Shown piece after piece: positions 34,138 to 39,442 of a stretch of DNA of 39,442 nucleotides (within the stretch, counting starts at the first letter, position 1; the number at the start of each line of letters is the position of its first letter). The DNA comes from Lysobacter sp. yr284 (lineage in GTDB: Bacteria; Pseudomonadota; Gammaproteobacteria; Xanthomonadales; Xanthomonadaceae). A program made the translations under genes and the position numbers. Location: NCBI RefSeq assembly GCF_900107375.1, contig NZ_FNPT01000031.1, positions 1 through 39,442 of the forward strand. Direction: 5' to 3'. Under the pieces are notes generated by a model. That model had not been told where the DNA came from, ran no database searches, and was given only the letters and a program-made list of their open reading frames with translations.

Positions 34138-34782
34138 TCAGCCGGCCGAGCCCAGCTCCAGCCAACCGCCGACCACCGCGCGCGCCTCGTCGACGCCCTG
34201 CTTGGACTCGCCGGAGAAGGTCTGCACGCTGACCGTGTCGCCGTAGCTGGACTGCAGGTCCTTGCGCACCGCCATCAAGGCCTGCTGCTGCTGGCCGCGG
34301 CCGAATTTGTCGGCCTTGGTCAGCAGCGCGTGCGCCGGCAGGCCGCGGTTCACCGCGTAGGCGATCATCTGCCGATCGTAGTCCTTGAGCGGGTGGCGGA
34401 TGTCCATCACCACCACCAGCCCGCGCAGCGCCTGGCGGGTCTGGAAATAGCGGTCGAGGAAGGCCTGCCAGTGCGCCTGCAGGTCCTGCGGCACCTTGGC
34501 GTAGCCGTAGCCGGGCAGGTCGACCAGGAAGCGGTCCGGCTCCGGCGCCGGCTCGGGGCCGCGGTGCAGCGGGCTGACGTCGAAGAACACCAGCTGCTGG
34601 GTGCGGCCGGGCGTCTTGGACACGCGCGCCAGCGCATTCTGCTGGCACAAGGCATTGAGGGCGCTGGACTTGCCGGCGTTGGAGCGGCCGGCGAAGGCCA
34701 CCTCGAAACCGCCATCGGGCGGCAATTGCTTGACGTTGTGCGCCGACAACAGGTAACGGGCGCGGGCGAGGGGATTGCTCAT
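34138..34782 (-). CDS. engB: Ribosome biogenesis GTP-binding protein EngB (YihA/YsxC)
   Basis: An essential-type GTPase that assists assembly of the large ribosomal subunit. All G motifs are visible: G1 AGRSNAGKSS (31-40), switch-region TPGRTQQLVFF, G3 DLPGYGYA, G4 LLTKADK and G5 around FSGESKQG. The length of 214 is typical. The start MSNPLARARYLLSAHNVKQL at ATG 34782 is preferred; an in-frame ATG two codons upstream (34788) is equally possible. It is divergent from cytochrome c4, a pairing common in gammaproteobacteria. Confidence 0.95.
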   Translation of the reverse strand: MSNPLARARYLLSAHNVKQLPPDGGFEVAFAGRSNAGKSSALNALCQQNALARVSKTPGRTQQLVFFDVSPLHRGPEPAPEPDRFLVDLPGYGYAKVPQDLQAHWQAFLDRYFQTRQALRGLVVVMDIRHPLKDYDRQMIAYAVNRGLPAHALLTKADKFGRGQQQQALMAVRKDLQSSYGDTVSVQTFSGESKQGVDEARAVVGGWLELGSAG

Positions 34783-34870
34783 GCCCATAGGATCGCACGT
34801 AGGATCGCGCGGGCGGGCCCCGCCGGGGGCGCAAAACCGCATTCGGCGACCGCGCGCACCTGAACCCGCG

Positions 34871-34899
34871 TTGACCCCGTCCGGGCCGGCGATGATAAT
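34871..34899 (+). promoter_or_regulatory. Sigma70-type promoter of cytochrome c4 gene
   Basis: TTGACC (34871-34876), a 17-base spacer and GATAAT (34894-34899) match the consensus better than any other promoter in the window. The transcript would have a 5' leader of about 135 bases before ATG 35042. Confidence 0.8.
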
Positions 34900-35041
34900 T
34901 CCAAGGTTCCGGCGCCCGGCGCGACCGGCCACAGCGCGACCGAGTCGCGATCCCGCTTTGCCGTACCGTCCTGCCGTACCGCACGCCCGCCTTCCAGCAA
35001 GCCCGCCACCCAGAAAGCCAAGCAGTTCGGAGCCCAGCTAC

Positions 35042-35917
35042 ATGAGCCAAGCCCGCGTCCTGAGCCTCGTCGGTCTCGCCGTCTTTGCGGTCGCCGCCGT
35101 CGCGTATGCCCAGACCACGGTCACGCCGATCCCCGACAAGGAACCGGTGCAGACGGCGCCGTTGAACGCCGGGCCGCAAAGCAAGTGGGGCGACGTCAAG
35201 GCCGGCGCCACCAAGGCCGGCACCTGCGCCGCCTGCCACGGCCTGGACGGCAACCCGACCGATCCGCAGTACCCGCGCCTGGCCGGCCAGAGCGAGCGCT
35301 ACATCGCCCACCAGATCGCCCTGTTCAAGACCGGCGAGCGCAACACCGGCATGGCCGCGGCGATGAAGCCCTTCGCCGACGCGCTCAGCGAGCAGGACGC
35401 GCGCGACCTGGGCGCCTACTTCGCGACCCAGAAGTCCGGCGCCGGCGTGGCCGACGACACCGTCGTCGCCGCCGGCCCGAACAAGGACAAGAAGTTCTAC
35501 CAGGTCGGCGAGGAGCTGTTCCGCCGCGGCGACAAGGCGCGCGGCATCCCCGCCTGCATGGCCTGCCACGGCCCCGGCGGCGCCGGCAACCCCGGCCCGG
35601 CCTACCCGCACCTGGCCGGCCAGCAGGCCGCCTACTCGCAGCGCCGCCTGGAGGAGTACCGCGCCGGTACCACCACCCAGCGCGACCCGCACCTGTTCAA
35701 CGTGATGGCCGGCGTGGCCAAGCAGCTCACCGACGAAGAGATCGGTTCGCTCGCCAGCTACCTGCAGGGCCTGCACGAACGCGCCGACGACGTCGCCGCG
35801 GCCGGCGCCCCGGCGCCGGCGGCCAAGCCCGCCGCGGCCCCGGCCCCGGCTGCGCCCGCCGCCCCAGCCGAAGCGGCCAAGCCGGCCGCCGCGCCGGCAG
35901 CGCCCGCCAAGGGCTGA
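35042..35917 (+). CDS. Di-heme cytochrome c4
   Basis: A periplasmic or membrane-attached electron carrier to terminal oxidases. The 291-residue precursor has a signal peptide (VLSLVGLAVFAVAAVAYAQ) and two class I c-type domains. Haem motifs are CAACH at 62-66 and CMACH at 172-176, each followed by the expected distal methionine regions (NTGMAAAMKP, FNVMAGVAKQLTDEEI). The PRLAGQSERY and PHLAGQQAAY motifs are characteristic of c4. A 40-residue Ala/Pro/Lys tail is added at the C-terminus. ATG 35042 gives the signal peptide start. It has its own promoter and a strong terminator. Confidence 0.95.
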   Translation: MSQARVLSLVGLAVFAVAAVAYAQTTVTPIPDKEPVQTAPLNAGPQSKWGDVKAGATKAGTCAACHGLDGNPTDPQYPRLAGQSERYIAHQIALFKTGERNTGMAAAMKPFADALSEQDARDLGAYFATQKSGAGVADDTVVAAGPNKDKKFYQVGEELFRRGDKARGIPACMACHGPGGAGNPGPAYPHLAGQQAAYSQRRLEEYRAGTTTQRDPHLFNVMAGVAKQLTDEEIGSLASYLQGLHERADDVAAAGAPAPAAKPAAAPAPAAPAAPAEAAKPAAAPAAPAKG

Positions 35918-35934
35918 ACGCAGCGCGAGGTACC

Positions 35935-35965
35935 CGAAAACGCCGGCCCCGCGCCGGCGTTTTCG
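35935..35965 (+). terminator. Rho-independent terminator of cytochrome c4 gene
   Basis: A perfect 13-bp stem (CGAAAACGCCGGC and GCCGGCGTTTTCG) closes a 5-base loop. The 3' arm contains TTTT and is followed by CG then TTT. It lies 17 bases after the stop. Confidence 0.9.
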
Positions 35966-35997
35966 TTTCCGCCCAGCGCGAATCCGCATCGCCGCCC

Positions 35998-36126
35998 CTG
36001 CAGGCGCGGCGCAAGCCGCGACCGCGACACCGCTACGACGACGAAACCCACTGGCCCGGCGTAACGGCCAGCGGACCTTCATCCGCGACCGGCCACCCCG
36101 CGGTTGCGGCTCGCGCCACTCCTACA
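35998..36126. repeat. REPIN upstream of dsbA
   Basis: A plus REP (35998-36030) and a diverged minus REP (36099-36126) form an inverted pair in the 394-base gap between cytochrome c4 and dsbA. Apart from this, the gap holds the terminator above and -10-like TAAAAT (36141-36146) and TATCCT (36234-36239); none is firm. Confidence 0.85.
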
Positions 36127-36311
36127 TACCGCCCCCTGCGTAAAATTGACGCACTTCACATCGCCTCGCCGCACGGAACTCACGCAGCACCGTCCGGTCC
36201 CATAGCAGACTGCAGGCCGCCCGCGCCGGCCGTTATCCTTGGCGGCGACGTTCCCCAAGCCCGCCCCACCGGCGCGACGCGCAGCCGGCCCTTTCCGACG
36301 AGACCCTCCCG

Positions 36312-36968
36312 ATGAACCGACGCCTCGCCACCCTGCTGCTGCTCGCCACGCTCCCCTTCGCCAGCCTCGCCGCGCCCAAGGCCGCGACCGGCCCCGCGCC
36401 CGAACCGGGCGTGGACTACGTCGAAATCCCGGGCGGCAAGCCGTTCTCGGCCGCGGCCGGCAAGATCGAGGTGGTCGAGGTGTTCGGCTACACCTGCCCG
36501 CACTGCGCCCACTTCGAGCCGCTGATCTCCAAGTGGAAGGCGACCCTGCCGGCCGACGTGGCGTTCGTGCCGCTGGCCGCGCCGTGGGGCGGCTACTGGA
36601 CCCCGTACGCGCAGGCCTTCTACACCGCGCAATCGCTCAAGCTGCTGCCCAAGACCCACGAGGCGATGTTCAAGGCCCTGCACGAGGACAAGAGCCTGCC
36701 GATCCAGAACGCCAGCGCGCAGGAGATCGCCGGCTTCTACGCCAAGTTCGGCGCCGACCCGGGCACCTTCGCCGCGACCATGACCGGCAAGGCGACCGAG
36801 CAGGCGATGAAGCGGGCCAACGACTTCATCATGGCCTCCGGCGTCGAGGGCACCCCGAGCGTGGTGGTCGCCGGCAAGTACCGCGTCACTACCCAGAAGG
36901 GGTTCGACGACATGCTGCGCGTGGCCGATCACCTGATCGCGCGCGAGCGGGCCAAGGCCAAGCGCTGA
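36312..36968 (+). CDS. dsbA: Periplasmic thiol:disulfide interchange protein DsbA
   Basis: A 218-residue periplasmic oxidoreductase that makes disulfide bonds in exported proteins. It has a signal peptide (LATLLLLATLPFASLA) and a thioredoxin fold with CPHC at 62-65 in FGYTCPHCAHFEP. The helical insertion and the cis-Pro loop VEGTPSVVVAGKY are intact. The start MNRRLATLL gives a proper signal peptide. It is paralogous to the next gene, which shares the VDYVEIPGG(K/Q)PF segment. No DsbB is in the window. Confidence 0.93.
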   Translation: MNRRLATLLLLATLPFASLAAPKAATGPAPEPGVDYVEIPGGKPFSAAAGKIEVVEVFGYTCPHCAHFEPLISKWKATLPADVAFVPLAAPWGGYWTPYAQAFYTAQSLKLLPKTHEAMFKALHEDKSLPIQNASAQEIAGFYAKFGADPGTFAATMTGKATEQAMKRANDFIMASGVEGTPSVVVAGKYRVTTQKGFDDMLRVADHLIARERAKAKR

Positions 36969-37150
36969 GGTGCCGGGGCGCACGTCGGCAACGGCCATCG
37001 GGCACGCCGTCGGCGCGCACTTCGCCGTTGCCGATTCCGCCCCGATCTACACTCCCCGTTAAGTCGCCCGCCCGCTATGCTGGCGGGCCGTCGCGGACGG
37101 CCGATGGCCGCCGCACCCGCCTTTTCCCCGAAGTTGTTGCGGAGATCACG

Positions 37151-37996
37151 ATGAATTCGCGTATCGCCACCCTGTCCCGCTATCCGCTGATGCTCGGCGC
37201 GCTGATCGCGCTGGCCGCGTGCGGCAAGACCGAGACGCCGGCCGCCCCGGCCGCGCCCGCCGCCGAAGCCGCCCCGGCCGCCCCGAGCGAGGCAGCGCCC
37301 GCCGCGCCGGCCGAAGGCGAAGCCGCCGCCGCGAGCCCGGCCCAGCCCGACCCGACGATCGCCCCGGCCGCCACCGCCACCCCGCCGGCCGGCCCGGCGC
37401 CGGTCGCCGGCACCGACTACGTCGAGATCCCGGGCGGCCAGCCGTTCGATCCGGTCCCGGGCAAGATCGAAGTCGCCGAGATCTTCAGCTACACCTGCCC
37501 GCACTGCGCCCAGTTCGAGCCGATCCTGGTCGAGTGGCGCAAGAAGCAGACCGCCGACGTCAAGTTCACCCCGATCGCCGGCCCGTTCGGCGCCAACCCG
37601 ATCCCGTTCGAGAAGGCCTTCTACGCCGCCCAGACCCTGGGCCTGGTCGACAAGACCCACGAGGCGATGTTCCGCGCCGTGCACATCGACCAGTCGATCG
37701 ACTTCCGCACCGTCAACGACCAGACCTTCGGCGAGTTCTACGCCAAGTACGGGGTCAAGCCGGCCGACTTCATCGGCACCATGAACAGCTTCGCCATCAC
37801 CGCCAAGGGCAAGCGCGCCGAGCAGTTCATGGCGCGCTCGGGCGTCGACGCCAGCCCGAGCCTGGTGGTCAACGGCAAGTACCTGGTCAAGGGCAAGGGC
37901 TTCGAGGACTACCTGCGCGTCGCCGACCACCTGGTCGCGCGCGAGCGCGCGGCGATGGCCGCCGCCCCGGCGCCGGCCGCGCCGGCCCAGAACTGA
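37151..37996 (+). CDS. Lipoprotein DsbA-like thiol:disulfide oxidoreductase
   Basis: A 281-residue DsbA paralogue made as a lipoprotein: LMLGALIALAAC with lipid-modified Cys24 and Gly at +2. An Ala/Pro-rich tether of about 60 residues precedes the thioredoxin fold. CPHC is at 116-119 (FSYTCPHCAQFEP) and the cis-Pro loop is VDASPSLVVNGKY. GGAGATCACG before ATG 37151 is a good ribosome-binding site. It is 182 bases after dsbA; an 11-bp inverted repeat (36985-36995 and 37024-37034) lies between them. It may serve different substrates from the soluble paralogue. Confidence 0.93.
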   Translation: MNSRIATLSRYPLMLGALIALAACGKTETPAAPAAPAAEAAPAAPSEAAPAAPAEGEAAAASPAQPDPTIAPAATATPPAGPAPVAGTDYVEIPGGQPFDPVPGKIEVAEIFSYTCPHCAQFEPILVEWRKKQTADVKFTPIAGPFGANPIPFEKAFYAAQTLGLVDKTHEAMFRAVHIDQSIDFRTVNDQTFGEFYAKYGVKPADFIGTMNSFAITAKGKRAEQFMARSGVDASPSLVVNGKYLVKGKGFEDYLRVADHLVARERAAMAAAPAPAAPAQN

Positions 37997-38027
37997 TCCG
38001 CCGGCCCCGCTCGCACCCGTACCGGGC

Positions 38028-38786
38028 ATGACCACTCGCCGGCTGCGCCTGCTCAGCGCCAACATCCAGGCCGGTTCCAGCACGCGTCGCTACAGCGATT
38101 ACGCGACGCGCAGCTGGTCGCACGTGCTGCCCGCCGGCAACAAGCGCGGCAGCCTCGACACCATCGCCCAGCTGGCCGGCGAGCACGACATCGTCGGCCT
38201 CAACGAGAGCGACCCGGGCAGCCTGCGTTCGGGCTTCACCAACCAGACCCACTACCTCGCCCAGCGCGCCGGCTTCGACTACTGGAGCCACCAGCCGAAC
38301 CGGCGCGTCGGCAACGTCGCCTCCAGCGCCAACGGCCTGCTCAGCCGGCTGGAGCCGCGCGAAGTGGTCGACCACCCGCTGCCCGGCCGCATCGCCGGCC
38401 GCGGGGTGCTGGTCGCGCACTACGGCAACGGCGACGACGGCCTCACCGTCGCCGTCGCCCATCTTTCCCTCGGCGCCGGCTCGCGCGCCTCGCAGCTGGC
38501 CTTCATCGCCGAACTGCTGCACGACCATCCGCACGCGGTGCTGATGGGCGACTTCAACTGCTCGGCCGACAGCCCCGAGATGCAGGCGCTGTTCCGCCAC
38601 ACCCGCCTGCAACGCCCCGCCGACGTACTGCCGACCTTCCCCAGCTGGCGGCCGCAGCGCGCGATCGACCACATCCTGCTCGGCGACGGCCTGGGCTACA
38701 TCGGCGCCAAGGCGATGCCGGCGGCGCAGTCCGACCACCTGGCGCTGTCGCTGGAGCTGGACGTACCGGACGACGCGCTGCGCTGA
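38028..38786 (+). CDS. Endonuclease/exonuclease/phosphatase family hydrolase
   Basis: A 252-residue metal-dependent phosphoesterase of the DNase I/EEP superfamily. Signatures are LLSANIQAG (strand 1 with the metal-binding Asn), VGLNESD (Glu), VAVAHLSLG (His), LMGDFNCSADS (Asp/Asn), RAIDHILL and the terminal SDHLAL (Asp/His). No signal peptide is visible. It starts 31 bases after the lipoprotein dsbA stop, so co-transcription is likely. The substrate (nucleic acid, lipid or nucleotide) cannot be told. This order dsbA-dsbA-EEP is likely conserved in relatives (inference). Confidence 0.9.
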   Translation: MTTRRLRLLSANIQAGSSTRRYSDYATRSWSHVLPAGNKRGSLDTIAQLAGEHDIVGLNESDPGSLRSGFTNQTHYLAQRAGFDYWSHQPNRRVGNVASSANGLLSRLEPREVVDHPLPGRIAGRGVLVAHYGNGDDGLTVAVAHLSLGAGSRASQLAFIAELLHDHPHAVLMGDFNCSADSPEMQALFRHTRLQRPADVLPTFPSWRPQRAIDHILLGDGLGYIGAKAMPAAQSDHLALSLELDVPDDALR

Positions 38787-38954
38787 GCGCTGCGGCGGTC
38801 GCGGCGTATCGCGACGAACCCGCAAACCGCCGCGCCTTCGCCCGCTTCGATCGCGGCGCGCACCGCTTCACGACTCCCCCCTCCGGACACAGCCACTCCC
38901 GCGCCGTCATTCCCGGCGTCGGCCTTCCTTGCGCCGTCGTTCCTTGTGCCGCCA

Positions 38955-39400
<446 letters not shown>

Positions 39401-39442
39401 GTTGCGTTGCCGCGGTCGCGGCTCGCGCCGCTCCTACAGTCG

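Noticed and set aside
33269-36082. A single 937-residue minus-strand frame covering the TPR gene and more
   Set aside because: The frame upstream of 34036 overlaps engB and cytochrome c4 in other frames and shows no domain.

Overview
The window is GC-rich chromosomal DNA from a gammaproteobacterium of the Xanthomonadaceae, most likely Lysobacter or a close relative. The signs are the def-fmt-rsmB cluster divergent from LysM-dprA-smg-topA, two DsbA proteins in tandem, a large TonB-dependent receptor in a maltodextrin locus, and many copies of a REP-like palindrome found scattered in that family. The assignment is an inference from gene content. I saw no rRNA, tRNA, CRISPR array, transposase or phage gene.

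Layout. 1-589 is repeat DNA. 590-5719 holds cell-envelope genes: a CDP-glycerol glycerophosphotransferase-like protein, a WaaE/KdtX-type glycosyltransferase, an O-antigen ligase and an ArnT/PMT-like GT39 transferase. 6014-9508 is rsmB-fmt-def on the minus strand. 9672-12877 is LysM protein, dprA and smg on the plus strand. Two tandem GYF_2-domain genes, one of them fused to a complete type IV pilin-like module, lie between smg and topA (15751-18306). 18649-20046 is gshA on the minus strand. 20225-23534 is a tightly overlapping plus-strand operon: an oligopeptide-binding protein, a VIT1/CCC1-type metal transporter and one OppB-like permease, with no OppC or ATPase.

23833-33136 is a maltodextrin locus. 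It has a LacI regulator, a minus-strand operon (TonB-dependent receptor, SLC45-type MFS transporter, lipoprotein GH13 amylase), and a divergent GH13 alpha-glucosidase. Two copies of a CG-centred LacI-type palindrome, in inverted orientation, lie between the receptor and the glucosidase. The likely route is outer-membrane import, periplasmic or surface hydrolysis, inner-membrane import, then cytoplasmic hydrolysis to glucose. 33269-38786 holds a membrane TPR protein, the GTPase EngB, a di-heme cytochrome c4 (with a good sigma70 promoter), two DsbA-like proteins (one periplasmic, one lipoprotein) and an endonuclease/exonuclease/phosphatase-family hydrolase. 38787-39442 is repeat DNA.

The most striking non-coding feature is a composite element of about 0.4 kb present at both ends of the window in inverted orientation (about 1-400 and 38955-39400). 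It contains a 99-bp run identical in both copies and several strong nested hairpins, with a hexanucleotide microsatellite on one side and a REP palindrome on the other. The main coding oddities are the GYF_2-pilin fusion without a prepilin peptidase site, RsmB with a 190-residue Arg/Gly/Ala extension, and the metal transporter gene inside a peptide-transport operon. Gene functions below rest on motifs read by eye; start codons are uncertain where stated.
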